Positions 52,189-61,049 of a stretch of DNA of 64,000 nt are shown piece by piece. The stretch is from NCBI RefSeq assembly GCF_044904605.1, contig NZ_JADIKI010000022.1, positions 620,001-684,000 on the forward strand, in the 5' to 3' direction. The notes under the pieces were generated by a model. It saw only the letters and a program-made list of their open reading frames with translations. It was not told the DNA's origin and did no database searches. This DNA is from Dyella_B humi. Its GTDB lineage: Bacteria; Pseudomonadota; Gammaproteobacteria; Xanthomonadales; Rhodanobacteraceae. The first letter of the stretch is position 1, and each line of letters begins with the position of its first letter. A program made the translations under genes and the position numbers.

Positions 52189-53211
52189 TCAATGCCAGGA
52201 ACAAACCACCTTGCCACACGTGCCCGCATCCATCAGGTCGAAGCCCTTCTGGAAATCGTCGATGTGAATCTGATGGGTGAGCACTTTCTGCAGCGGAAAG
52301 CCGGTGAGCACCATCTGGGTCATTTTGTACCAGGTCTCGTACATGCGGCGGCCGTAGATGCCCTGCAGGGTGAGGCCCTTGAAGATCACTCTGTCCCAAT
52401 CGATGCCCGCGCCCTTGGGCAGAATGCCGAGCAGGGCGACCTTGCCGCCGTGGTACATGCAGTCGAGCATGTCGTTGAAGGCGCGCTGGTTGCCGCTCAT
52501 TTCCAGGCCCACGTCGAAGCCTTCCATGTGCAGGTCTTTCATTACGTCCTTCAGTGACTGGTTTGCCACGTTCACTACGCGCGTCGCGCCCATGTCGGCG
52601 GCGAGCTTCAGGCGATAGTCGTTGACGTCAGTCACCACCACATTGCGCGCGCCTATGTGCTTGGCGATGCCTGCGGCGATGATGCCGATCGGGCCGGCGC
52701 CGGTGATCAGCACGTCTTCGCCCACCATGTCGAATTCCAGCGCGCAATGCGCGGCGTTGCCATAGGGGTCGAAGAAGGCGGCCAACTCGGAGGGAATCTG
52801 GTCTGGAATCGGCCACAGGTTGGAGGCCGGCATGGTCATGTATTCGGCGAAGGCGCCGTTGCGGTTCACGCCGATGCCGACGGTGTTGGGACACAGATGT
52901 TGGCGGCCGGCGCGGCAGTTGCGGCAATGGCCGCACACGATGTGACCTTCGGCGGAAACGCGGTCGCCGATCTTGTAGCCGGTAACACCCGGGCCGATAT
53001 CCACGACGCGGCCGACGAATTCATGACCAATGGTAAGGCCGGGCTTGATGGTGCGTTGGGACCATTCGTCCCACTTGTAGATATGCAGGTCGGTGCCGCA
53101 GATCGCGGTTTTTTCCAGCTTGATCAGTACCTCGTTCGGGCCAACTTCCGGCACCGGTACTTCTTCCATCCAGATACCTTTTTCGGGCAGGCGCTTGACC
53201 AGGGCTTTCAT
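52189..53211 (-). CDS. tdh: L-threonine 3-dehydrogenase
   Basis: 340 residues from ATG 53211 (MKALVKRLPEKGIWM), aligned with the E. coli start; ATG 53223 and others in frame would add a few residues. Zinc-dependent medium-chain dehydrogenase: catalytic TAICGTDLHIYKWDEWSQ and GHEFVG, structural-zinc cysteines in CGHCRNCRAGRQHLC, NAD loop GAGPIGIIAAG. It oxidises threonine to 2-amino-3-ketobutyrate, the substrate of Kbl (43564-44760). Confidence 0.96.
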   Translation of the reverse strand: MKALVKRLPEKGIWMEEVPVPEVGPNEVLIKLEKTAICGTDLHIYKWDEWSQRTIKPGLTIGHEFVGRVVDIGPGVTGYKIGDRVSAEGHIVCGHCRNCRAGRQHLCPNTVGIGVNRNGAFAEYMTMPASNLWPIPDQIPSELAAFFDPYGNAAHCALEFDMVGEDVLITGAGPIGIIAAGIAKHIGARNVVVTDVNDYRLKLAADMGATRVVNVANQSLKDVMKDLHMEGFDVGLEMSGNQRAFNDMLDCMYHGGKVALLGILPKGAGIDWDRVIFKGLTLQGIYGRRMYETWYKMTQMVLTGFPLQKVLTHQIHIDDFQKGFDLMDAGTCGKVVCSWH

Positions 53212-53326
53212 CGTTTGCGGCATGGGGGACATCCACAGCAGGCGGGGGAAGGCAAGCGGCAATTATATCGGCAGGTGCAGGGGCTGCCTTACTGCGCTGC
53301 GGCATGCACGCCGCTTGCCGTTCGCC

Positions 53327-54070
53327 TCAAAGATCCAGTCGGTCGTAGTTGCGCGTGAAGACGATCGGCGTTTTCAACGCATTCGTGGTCCAGGTTTCGG
53401 TGACGGTCAGATGATGACCGTCCGGCGAACGCACCCATGCCTCGTCCAGCCGCGTGCCGTCATCAAACGTCATGGAGATCTGCGCGTTGTTTGGTGTGAG
53501 CTGGCTCTGCACGCGCGCAGTGCTGTTGAGCGACTGGCGCGTGACGCCATCGAAGCGTGTGTCGAGCCGATCGGTATTGTTGAAATCCACCCGCAGCCCT
53601 GAGCCGGTCTGCTGCACGTTCAAGAATGCATCGTCGGCGAGCAGGGGAGGTACGGGATCTTTTGGTGGTGCGTCGGCGTGGCTGCCGGATGAATCCTGTG
53701 AATTCTGGTTGCCGTGCCGGCCTCCGCCCATGCCGTGCCCGCCGCCCATACCGCCCATGCCACCGCCACCCATACCGCCACCTCCCATGCCACGGCCGCC
53801 GCCGCGTCCGCCGAAACCGCTGTTCGATGATGACGCCGGCGCGCCGCTCGAACTGGCGGAAGCCGGATGCAAGGAGGGCGCCTGCTCACGGTTTTTCTCG
53901 GCGTGCAGGCGCTGAGTGATCACGACGGTGCTATCGCTCGCCTTGTCATTGAGTTGCCAGAGGCCACTGAAGTCCGGCCCTGCAGCCGTGGTTTGCGCCG
54001 ACACATCGGCGGCGAACAGCAAGCTTGCGGCGAACAACAGACACGATGAGCGGGAAAACGGAAGCGGCAT
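53327..54070 (-). CDS. Exported glycine-rich protein of unknown function
   Basis: 247 residues from ATG 54070. Signal peptide (SSCLLFAASLLFAADVSAQ), a short conserved opening (FSGLWQLNDKASDSTVVI, lipocalin-like FsGxWxLN), a low-complexity Gly/Met/His segment with GGGMGGGGMGGMGGG and GRHGNQNSQDSS, and a C-terminal beta-rich domain (DNA positions ~53330-53640) with LRVDFNNTDRLDTRFDG and TVTETWTTN. The His/Gly/Met stretch could bind metal; this is a guess. It is divergent from miaA. Confidence 0.7.
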   Translation of the reverse strand: MPLPFSRSSCLLFAASLLFAADVSAQTTAAGPDFSGLWQLNDKASDSTVVITQRLHAEKNREQAPSLHPASASSSGAPASSSNSGFGGRGGGRGMGGGGMGGGGMGGMGGGHGMGGGRHGNQNSQDSSGSHADAPPKDPVPPLLADDAFLNVQQTGSGLRVDFNNTDRLDTRFDGVTRQSLNSTARVQSQLTPNNAQISMTFDDGTRLDEAWVRSPDGHHLTVTETWTTNALKTPIVFTRNYDRLDL

Positions 54071-54185
54071 GATGGAGTCCTGGCGGTGGAGGCTTCTGGT
54101 TTCAACGCGTTGGCAGCGATCGAGTGCACACACTCGAACCCATCCATCGTGCCGGAACATGAACCCGAACCGCTAAAATGCCGCG

Positions 54186-55133
54186 ATGCCTGTCGATCGC
54201 CGCCCGCTCGCCATATTCCTGATGGGCCCGACCGCGTCGGGCAAGACCGCGCTGGCCTGCACCTTGAGCGAGCGTTTTCCGCTTAGCCTGATCAGCGTGG
54301 ATTCGGCGCTCGTCTACCGCGGCCTCGACATCGGCGCCGCCAAACCGGATGCCACCACGCTGGCGCGCTATCCGCATGCGCTGATCGACATCCGCGATCC
54401 GGCCGAACCGTATTCGGCCGCCGACTTCAGCGCGGATGCTCAGGCGGCCATGCAGCGCATCGGCGAAGCCGGTCGCATTCCTTTATTGGTCGGCGGCACC
54501 GGGTTGTACTTCCGTGCCTTACAACGTGGCTTGTCCAGCCTGCCGGAAGCGGACGCCGGCGTGCGCGCGCAATTGGCGGAACAGGCGGCGGCCATCGGCT
54601 GGGAAGGTATGCATGGCCGGCTTGCCGAACTCGATCCGCAAGCCGCCACGCGCATCAAGCCCGGCGACGCGCAACGCATCCAGCGTGCCCTTGAAGTGAT
54701 CACCCTCACCGGCCAGCCGCTTAGCGCTCAGCAACAAGGCGGCCGCGGGCAGCCGTTCCCCTGGCGCGTACTGAAACTGGCTCTGGTGCCGGAGGATCGT
54801 GCGCCCTTGCATGCACGGATCGCCAAGCGCTTCGACGACATGCTGCGTCACGGCCTGCTCGACGAAGTACGCGCGCTACGCCATCGTGGAGATCTCATGC
54901 CCGATCTGCCGGCCGTGCGCGCCGTGGGCTACCGTCAGGCCTGGGAACACCTGGATGGCTGCTACGACGCCGTTGAGCTGCACGACCGGGGCATTTTTGC
55001 TACCCGCCAACTCGCCAAGCGGCAGATCACTTGGCTGCGTAGCGAACTCGACGCGCGCATACTTGACCCGGAACGGGGTGATTTGTTGGAGCGGGCGGCC
55101 GATGCCGTAAGCTTGTTCCTGGAAGCAAAGTGA
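54186..55133 (+). CDS. miaA: tRNA dimethylallyltransferase
   Basis: 315 residues. P-loop GPTASGKTALACTL at ~14-27, DSALVYRGLDIGAAKP (substrate-binding Asp/Arg), VGGTGLYFRALQRGL, and DAQRIQRALEV. It adds the dimethylallyl group to A37 of tRNAs reading UNN codons. ATG 54186. Followed by hfq and hflX as in many gammaproteobacteria; a terminator-like hairpin lies between miaA and hfq. Confidence 0.96.
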   Translation: MPVDRRPLAIFLMGPTASGKTALACTLSERFPLSLISVDSALVYRGLDIGAAKPDATTLARYPHALIDIRDPAEPYSAADFSADAQAAMQRIGEAGRIPLLVGGTGLYFRALQRGLSSLPEADAGVRAQLAEQAAAIGWEGMHGRLAELDPQAATRIKPGDAQRIQRALEVITLTGQPLSAQQQGGRGQPFPWRVLKLALVPEDRAPLHARIAKRFDDMLRHGLLDEVRALRHRGDLMPDLPAVRAVGYRQAWEHLDGCYDAVELHDRGIFATRQLAKRQITWLRSELDARILDPERGDLLERAADAVSLFLEAK

Positions 55134-55241
55134 CTACTAGTCGTAAAGAAGATGACGTCATTTCGTTATGTCTTTGTCATTACTTACAAAACTCTTTCAT
55201 CCGCGATTTAAAAGCGGTTAACATTCAGGGACTCGGGTCGG

Positions 55242-55266
55242 GGCGCCGTTTGGCGTCGCTTTTTTT
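55242..55266 (+). terminator. Candidate terminator/attenuator between miaA and hfq
   Basis: GGCGCC (55242-55247), GTTT loop, GGCGTC (55252-55257), then GCTTTTTTTCC. The stem is short with one G-T pair. It sits about 35 nt before hfq, so it may partly uncouple hfq from miaA. Confidence 0.5.
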
Positions 55267-55299
55267 CCGATCCATCCGTGGATGAGGGGGAGAACAAAA

Positions 55300-55590
55300 A
55301 TGTCAAAAGGGCAATCCTTGCAAGATCCATTTCTGAACGCACTGCGCCGTGAGCGCGTACCGGTCGCCATCTATCTGGTCAATGGCATTAAGCTCCAGGG
55401 CACGATCGAATCCTTCGATCAGTTCGTGGTGCTCTTGCGTAATCAGGTCAGCCAGATGGTTTACAAACATGCCATCTCCACCGTGGTGCCAAGCCGCAAT
55501 GTGCGTGTGGGCAACGGCCACGAAGGTCACGAAGGCCACGAAAACCACGAAAACCACCTCGAGCACGCGTCGGTCGAAAGCGAAGGTTGA
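55300..55590 (+). CDS. hfq: RNA chaperone Hfq with His/Glu-repeat tail
   Basis: 96 residues from ATG 55300, after GAGGGGGA. The Sm core is canonical: SLQDPFLNALRRERVPVAIYL, GIKLQGTIESFDQFVVLL (Sm1) and YKHAISTVVPSRNV (Sm2 with the YKHA uridine pocket). It matches sRNAs to mRNAs as a hexamer. The tail is odd: after VRVGN it reads GHEGHEGHENHENHLEH, a tandem GHE/NHE repeat encoded by repeated CACGAA units, giving up to seven His per subunit. hflX follows in the same reading frame. Confidence 0.96.
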   Translation: MSKGQSLQDPFLNALRRERVPVAIYLVNGIKLQGTIESFDQFVVLLRNQVSQMVYKHAISTVVPSRNVRVGNGHEGHEGHENHENHLEHASVESEG

Positions 55591-55596
55591 TTCACT

Positions 55597-56907
55597 CTGT
55601 TCGATAGACAAAAGAAAGGCGAACGGGCTGTGTTGGTCCTCCCGCACTCGCGGGGGGAAGACGACACAGCCGAGCGTGCGGAGGAGTTCGTTGAACTGGT
55701 GAAGTCTGCCGGCGCCGAGGTGCTGGCAAGCATTCCTGCGCGCGTGGAAACTCCCAACCCCCGCTACTACATCGGCACCGGTAAGGCCGATGAAGTCGGC
55801 GAAGCGGTGCGCGCACTGGAAGCGGACGTGGTGCTGGTCGACCACCTGCTTTCGCCGGTGCAAGAGCGCAATCTGGAAAAGCTGCTCAACGTGCGTGTGG
55901 TCGATCGCGCCGGCCTCATTCTGGATATCTTCGCCCAGCGCGCCCGTTCCCACGAAGGCAAGCTGGAAGTGGAGCTGGCGCAGTTGAAACACCTGGCCAC
56001 GCGCCTGGTGCGAGGCTGGACCCACCTTGAGCGCCAGCGCGGCGGTGCCATCGGTCTGCGCGGCCCCGGCGAAACCCAGTTGGAAACCGACCGCCGCTTG
56101 CTCGGCGAGCGCGTCAAGATGCTCACCAAACGCCTGGAAAAGGTGCAGACCCAGCGCACTCAGCAGCGCCGCGCGCGCCTGCGCAACACGGTGCCGCGCG
56201 TAGCTTTGGTGGGCTACACCAATGCCGGTAAATCCACGCTGTTCAATGTGCTCACGCAAGGTGAGGTCTACGCGGCTGATCAATTATTCGCCACGCTCGA
56301 CCCCACCGTGCGCAAGCTGGACGACCTGAGCTGCGGCCCTGCCGTGCTGGCCGATACGGTGGGTTTCATCCGCGAGCTGCCGCACGACCTGGTCGCCGCT
56401 TTCCGTGGCACCCTGGCCGAAGCGCGCGACGCGGATCTCCTACTGCATGTCAGTGACGCCGCCGACGAGGAGCGCGAACGCCTGCATCAGGTCGTGGACC
56501 AGGTGCTGGAAGAAATCGGCGCCGGCGATGTGCCGCAACTGCACGTGATGAACAAGATTGATCTCACCGACGGCGCGCCGCGTATCGTACGCAATGCGGG
56601 AGGCGTGCCGCAGCAGGTGTGGCTATCGGCTGCTAACGGCGAAGGTCTTGATCTGCTGCGTCAGGCTCTCGGCGAATGCCTGGGTGGCGAGCGCGTGCAG
56701 TCCGAATTGCGCTTGCCGCTTTCGGCAGGTCGCCTGCATGCCCGATTGCGCGCAGCCGGCGCGATTGCGGACGAGGCCGTGGATGAAGATGGCTGGCGCC
56801 TGCGCATTGATGCACCACGCAGTGTGCTGGCGCCGCTCACGGGCGGGCAGGGCACGGATGTGGAGCTTTTGCGGGGATTGCTTGGCAATCCCGATGTAGC
56901 GGTTTGA
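55597..56907 (+). CDS. hflX: GTPase HflX (probable CTG start)
   Basis: 436 residues if translation begins at CTG 55597, two codons after the hfq stop. Then the N-terminus reads (L)FDRQKKGERAVLV, matching the MFDR...GE.AVLV start of E. coli HflX; there is no ATG, GTG or TTG between the hfq stop and GTG 55630, and starting there would drop this conserved stretch. AAGG lies 11 nt before the CTG. HflX domain with LERQRGGAIGLRGPGETQLETDRR, G domain with GYTNAGKSTLFN, DTVGFIRELPHDLV, NKID. It splits stalled 70S ribosomes on stress. Confidence 0.93.
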   Translation: MFDRQKKGERAVLVLPHSRGEDDTAERAEEFVELVKSAGAEVLASIPARVETPNPRYYIGTGKADEVGEAVRALEADVVLVDHLLSPVQERNLEKLLNVRVVDRAGLILDIFAQRARSHEGKLEVELAQLKHLATRLVRGWTHLERQRGGAIGLRGPGETQLETDRRLLGERVKMLTKRLEKVQTQRTQQRRARLRNTVPRVALVGYTNAGKSTLFNVLTQGEVYAADQLFATLDPTVRKLDDLSCGPAVLADTVGFIRELPHDLVAAFRGTLAEARDADLLLHVSDAADEERERLHQVVDQVLEEIGAGDVPQLHVMNKIDLTDGAPRIVRNAGGVPQQVWLSAANGEGLDLLRQALGECLGGERVQSELRLPLSAGRLHARLRAAGAIADEAVDEDGWRLRIDAPRSVLAPLTGGQGTDVELLRGLLGNPDVAV

Positions 56908-56920
56908 GCGACGAATCTTT

Positions 56921-57034
56921 GCTCCCTCTCCCCTCCAGGAAAGCGCTGGGGTAAGGGGGCAATCTTGCGGTGAACTTCACCACCAACCCGCGCTTCGAAC
57001 CTCACACCCAAACCTTCTCCCGGAGTGGAGAGGG
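56921..57034. repeat. Degenerate CCCTCTCC/GGAGAGGG repeat region between hflX and hflK
   Basis: CTCCCTCTCCCC at 56922-56933, GGGGTAAGGGGG near 56950 and TTCTCCCGGAGTGGAGAGGG at 57015-57034 are remnants of the dispersed palindromic family also found at 10359, 12414 and 30843. The 280-bp gap has no gene and separates hflKC from hflX. Confidence 0.5.
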
Positions 57035-57187
57035 CTTTAATCTGACTGTCTCTGCTAGAATGCGACTGTTTGTGCATCACCTCGACCGAGTGGTTGCACG
57101 TCCACTATTCGTCACCATGTCCCATCCCGACCCCAGCGTTTTCCGGCCGTTGTTGCCGGCCTCCCAGCGGCCTCAAGGAGACTGACC

Positions 57188-58288
57188 ATGGCCTGGAACG
57201 AACCCGGTAACGGGCAGCGCGATCCATGGAACAAGAACAAGCGTAGTTCCGGCGGCAAGCCTGGCGTGGAGACAGCGCTCAAGGAGCTGTTCCGGCGCAT
57301 CGGCAAGCTGGGCGGCCCAGGTGGCATCCTCACCATCGTTGTAGCCATTCTGCTGGCCTGGCTGCTGCTTACCAGCTATGCCGTGATCGGCACGGGGCAG
57401 GTGGGCGTCGTGCAGCGCTTTGGTGCCTACGCACGTACCGTCGGCCCAGGCTTCCATCTGAAGCTTCCGGCACCGATCGAAACCGTGCAGCCGGTGGCGA
57501 CCACGCGCGTGCGCGCTATGTCCGACCAAATCCGCATGCTCACGCGCGACCAGGACATTGTCTCGGTCGATTTCAACGTGCAGTACCAGGTGACCGATCC
57601 ACAGAAGTACCTGTTCAGCACGCGCGATCCGGACGGCACCCTCAATGAAGCCGCGCAGGCCGCCGTGCGTGCGGTGGTCGGCGCGCAGGCGATGGACGAC
57701 GTCCTTACCGGCCAGGGCGACAGTAACGCGCCTTCACCGCATCTGGGCGCCCTGCAGCAGCAGGTGCGCGATCAGTTGCAGCACACGCTGGATGCTTACG
57801 ACTGTGGCCTGCAAGTGACCGAGGTGAGCATTCAGGCCGTTACACCGCCGCAGGAAGTAAAAGACGCCTTCGACGACGTGATCGCCTCGCGCCAAGATCG
57901 CCAGGGCCTGATCGACCAGGCGAAAGCTACGACCAGCCAGGACATCCCGAACGCCAAGAGCGATGCCAAGCGCATTACTTCCGGCGCGGATGCCTACAAG
58001 GCCGAACGCATCGCGCGCGCGCAGGGTGATGCCGAGCGCTTCAACCTCATTCTCAAGGAATACCGCACCGCGCCGGACGTCACCCGCCGCCGGCTGTGGC
58101 TGGAAACCATGGAAGACATCCTGCACGCCAGCAACAAGGTCATCGACGGCTCCGACGGCCGCAGTGTGATCAACATCGGCGGCGATCGTTCGGAAATGCC
58201 ACCGGCTGCCAACCTGCCGGGCGTGGGTGCCGTGGCACAGCCAGGCAATGCCTACGGTGAGGACGCGGACAAGGGGAAGCAGCCATGA
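57188..58288 (+). CDS. hflK: HflK, FtsH-modulating membrane protein
   Basis: 366 residues. Cytoplasmic N-terminus (MAWNEPGNGQRDPWNKNKRS, the usual WNePG start), one membrane helix (ILTIVVAILLAWLLLTSYAVI), then an SPFH/band-7 domain (VVQRFGAYARTVGPGFHLKLPAPIE) and a helical coiled region (ASRQDRQGLIDQAKA). With HflC it forms a cage around FtsH and controls its proteolysis. Overlaps hflC by 4 bp. Confidence 0.95.
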   Translation: MAWNEPGNGQRDPWNKNKRSSGGKPGVETALKELFRRIGKLGGPGGILTIVVAILLAWLLLTSYAVIGTGQVGVVQRFGAYARTVGPGFHLKLPAPIETVQPVATTRVRAMSDQIRMLTRDQDIVSVDFNVQYQVTDPQKYLFSTRDPDGTLNEAAQAAVRAVVGAQAMDDVLTGQGDSNAPSPHLGALQQQVRDQLQHTLDAYDCGLQVTEVSIQAVTPPQEVKDAFDDVIASRQDRQGLIDQAKATTSQDIPNAKSDAKRITSGADAYKAERIARAQGDAERFNLILKEYRTAPDVTRRRLWLETMEDILHASNKVIDGSDGRSVINIGGDRSEMPPAANLPGVGAVAQPGNAYGEDADKGKQP

Positions 58289-59160
58289 AGACTACCGCTG
58301 CGATCATCATCATTCTGGCCATCCTGCTTGGTTTCAACAGCTTGTATACGGTAGGCGAGGGCCAGCACGTGCTGGTGCTGCAGTTCGGCAAGATCCTGCG
58401 TGCCGACCGCGAGCCCGGTCTGCACGCCAAGGTGCCGCTGCTACAGCAGGTGCTAACGCTGGATGAGCGCGTGCTTTCGTTCGACGGTGCGCCACAGCGC
58501 TATGCCACCTCGGACCGGCAGAGCATCAACGTCAATTACTACGTGAAGTGGCGCATTGCCGACGCCGCCAATTATTACCGCGCCACCGGCGGCGATGAGT
58601 TGCAGGCCGGTCAGCGCCTCAGCCCTATCGTCAGCAATGCGTTGCGTGACGTGGTGAGCGTGCACACGCTGGAACAGCTGATCGCCAGCGGGCAGGGCGA
58701 CATCGCCGCGAGCGCATTGCAGCAGGCCAACGCCGAGACGCAGAAAACGCTGGGCGTGTCGATGGTGGATGTGCGCATCACCGGCATCGAGTTCCCGGAC
58801 GACATCAAGGCCGCCGTCTACAAGCGCATGCAGACCGAGCGTCAGCAGCAAGCCGCCGCCATCCGCGCGGACGGCAGGCAGGAAGCCGAAGCGATCAAGG
58901 CCGATGCTCAGGCCCAGGCGCAAGTGATCCGCGCTACGGGCGAAAGCGAAGCGGACAAGGTGAAAGGCGAGGGCGACGCGCAGGCCGCGCAGATCTACGC
59001 ACAAGCGTATGCGCAGGATCCGGATTTCTTCGCCTTCTACCGTAGTCTGCAGGCGTACAAGAAATCTTTCGGCGACGGCAGGGGCACCATTATTCTCAAG
59101 CCGGATTCCGAATTCCTGCGCTATTTCGGCAACCCGGCTGCCGCGCCGGCCAGGCGCTGA
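58285..59160 (+). CDS. hflC: HflC, FtsH-modulating membrane protein
   Basis: 291 residues. N-terminal membrane helix (TAAIIIILAILLGFNSLYTV), SPFH domain (GQHVLVLQFGKILRADREPGLHAKVPLLQQV) and a helical stretch rich in Ala/Gln/Glu (QAQAQVIRATGESEADKVKG), ending near FGNPAAAPARR. The ATGA overlap with hflK indicates coupled translation, fitting their 1:1 complex. Confidence 0.95.
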   Translation: MKTTAAIIIILAILLGFNSLYTVGEGQHVLVLQFGKILRADREPGLHAKVPLLQQVLTLDERVLSFDGAPQRYATSDRQSINVNYYVKWRIADAANYYRATGGDELQAGQRLSPIVSNALRDVVSVHTLEQLIASGQGDIAASALQQANAETQKTLGVSMVDVRITGIEFPDDIKAAVYKRMQTERQQQAAAIRADGRQEAEAIKADAQAQAQVIRATGESEADKVKGEGDAQAAQIYAQAYAQDPDFFAFYRSLQAYKKSFGDGRGTIILKPDSEFLRYFGNPAAAPARR

Positions 59161-59169
59161 GAACACGCC

Positions 59170-59355
59170 ATGCCACGCGAATTCTATGCTGCGCTATGCC
59201 TGGTGCTGGTGATTGAAGGACTGGTGCTGTTCGCCGCGCCGAATGGCTGGCAGTCGGTGATGCGCGAGGCGGCGAAAATGGAACCGCGCACCTTGCGCGT
59301 ATTCGGCGCCATTGCCATCGGCGTCGGCCTGATCACGTTGCGGCTGGTGCATTGA
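59170..59355 (+). CDS. DUF2065 small membrane protein
   Basis: 61 residues with two membrane helices (FYAALCLVLVIEGLVLFAAP and VFGAIAIGVGLITLRLV) separated by a short loop (MREAAKMEPRTLR). DUF2065 proteins are regularly found between hflC and purA, as here (9 nt after hflC). Function unknown; perhaps linked to the HflKC complex. Confidence 0.9.
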   Translation: MPREFYAALCLVLVIEGLVLFAAPNGWQSVMREAAKMEPRTLRVFGAIAIGVGLITLRLVH

Positions 59356-59447
59356 AGCAGATTCACCACGCGGTCATCGTCGCGAGTTAAGTTTTTCAAG
59401 TTTTCCCGTTCCGCCGATCGGAACGTCCTTTTAGAGCGAGACATATC

Positions 59448-60740
59448 ATGGGCAAGTCAGTCGTAATTCTTGGCGCACAGTGGGGCGACGAAGGCAAAGG
59501 CAAGATCGTCGACCTGTTGACCGAGCGCGTCGGCGCGGTGGCGCGTTTCCAGGGCGGTCACAACGCCGGCCATACCCTGGTCATCAAGGGCAAGAAAACC
59601 GTGCTGCACCTGATTCCCTCCGGCATCCTGCGCGACGACGCGCTGTGCCTGATCGGCAACGGCGTGGTGCTCTCGCCCGCCGCCCTCAAGCAGGAAATCG
59701 AAGAACTGGAAGCGCAGGGCGTGAGCGTGCGTCCGCGCCTGAAGATCAGCCCGGCCACGCCGTTGATCATGCCGTACCACATCGCCGTCGATAAGGCGCG
59801 CGAAGTGGCTGCCGGCGGCAAAGCCATCGGCACCACCGGCCGCGGTATTGGCCCTGCGTATGAGGACAAGGTCGCCCGTCGCAGCGTGCGCGTGGCCGAC
59901 CTGATGTACCCGCATGAGCTGCCTGCGCTCATCCAGTGTGCGGTCGACTACCACAACTTCATCCTCACGCAGTGGTTGAAGGCTGAGCCGGTCGATTACC
60001 AAAAGGTGCTGGACGATGCGATCGCCTATGGCGAGTTCATCCGCCCGATGGTCGACGACGTCGCCACCATCCTGCACGACGTGCGCAAGGAAGGCGGCAA
60101 CATTCTGTATGAAGGCGCGCAAGGCGCACTGCTCGACATCGACCACGGCACCTACCCATACGTCACCAGCAGCAACACCACCGTGGGCGGTGCACTGGCC
60201 GGCACAGGTGTGGGCGCGGGCGACATCGACTACGTGCTCGGCATCTGCAAGGCCTACGCCACGCGCGTCGGCGGCGGTCCGTTCCCCACCGAGCTGCACG
60301 ATGAGATGGGCGAACGCCTGCGCAAAGTCGGCAACGAATTCGGCGCCAGCACCGGCCGCCCGCGCCGCTGTGGCTGGATCGACCTCGTCGCCCTGAAGCG
60401 TGCCGTGCAGATCAACGGCATCAACGGCCTGGCCATTACCAAGCTCGACGTACTCGACGGCCTGGATACCATCAAGGTTTGCATCGCCTACGAATACCGC
60501 GGCAAGCGCCGCGAACTCGCCCCGCTCGACGCCGACGGCTGGGCCGAATGCAAACCCGTCTACCTGGAATTCCCCGGCTGGAGCGAATCCACCGCCGGCA
60601 TCCGCGACTGGAACAAGCTGCCGCCTGCTGCACGTGCTTACTTGCGCGCGGTAGAAGAGCTCTCCGGCTGCCGCCTGGCGATCGTGGCGACCGGTGCGGA
60701 TCGTGATGACACGATTGTGCTGGATGATCCGTTTGCTTGA
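59448..60740 (+). CDS. purA: Adenylosuccinate synthetase
   Basis: 430 residues. GTP-binding start GAQWGDEGKGKIVDLL, IMP/Asp site residues in GGHNAGHTLV, GTTGRGIGPAYEDKVARR, GAQGALLDIDHGTYPYVTSSN and GRPRRCGWIDLVALKRA. It makes adenylosuccinate from IMP, aspartate and GTP. Located after hflKC as in E. coli, with its own gap of 92 nt and a terminator. Confidence 0.97.
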   Translation: MGKSVVILGAQWGDEGKGKIVDLLTERVGAVARFQGGHNAGHTLVIKGKKTVLHLIPSGILRDDALCLIGNGVVLSPAALKQEIEELEAQGVSVRPRLKISPATPLIMPYHIAVDKAREVAAGGKAIGTTGRGIGPAYEDKVARRSVRVADLMYPHELPALIQCAVDYHNFILTQWLKAEPVDYQKVLDDAIAYGEFIRPMVDDVATILHDVRKEGGNILYEGAQGALLDIDHGTYPYVTSSNTTVGGALAGTGVGAGDIDYVLGICKAYATRVGGGPFPTELHDEMGERLRKVGNEFGASTGRPRRCGWIDLVALKRAVQINGINGLAITKLDVLDGLDTIKVCIAYEYRGKRRELAPLDADGWAECKPVYLEFPGWSESTAGIRDWNKLPPAARAYLRAVEELSGCRLAIVATGADRDDTIVLDDPFA

Positions 60741-60761
60741 TCGGTGGCGTTATCGTTAGCA

Positions 60762-60790
60762 AGAAGGGCCTACGAGGCCCTTCTTTGTTT
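60762..60790 (+). terminator. Terminator of purA
   Basis: AGAAGGGCCT, ACG loop, AGGCCCTTCT followed by TTGTTTT, about 20 nt after the purA stop. The next ~260 bp (60791-61049) show no credible gene. Confidence 0.9.
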
Positions 60791-61049
60791 TCAGTGGCTT
60801 TATGCTCATAAAGATGGAGCGGCATGCTCCTGAATTGTTGGGGCGCTTTCAGCACGATGTAGCGCTTGCGCTCTGACCGGGTGAAGCTCGGCTATTGCGT
60901 GCAATTGTTCACGGGCCGATAAAAGATCTGTCACGCCAATTATGCTGAATTGGCATCGCATTGATCTTGCCTCTCTTCGACAGACATCCGATCAAGCGAT
61001 TCAAAATGTCGATGCTTTGGCACGAACGCGTGCATCGCGATTCCGCACA

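Noticed and set aside
55516..55563. Direct repeats within hfq as a possible CRISPR or mobile repeat
   Set aside because: The repeats are 6-9 bp, in frame, inside a conserved gene and encode a coherent His/Glu tail; no spacers.
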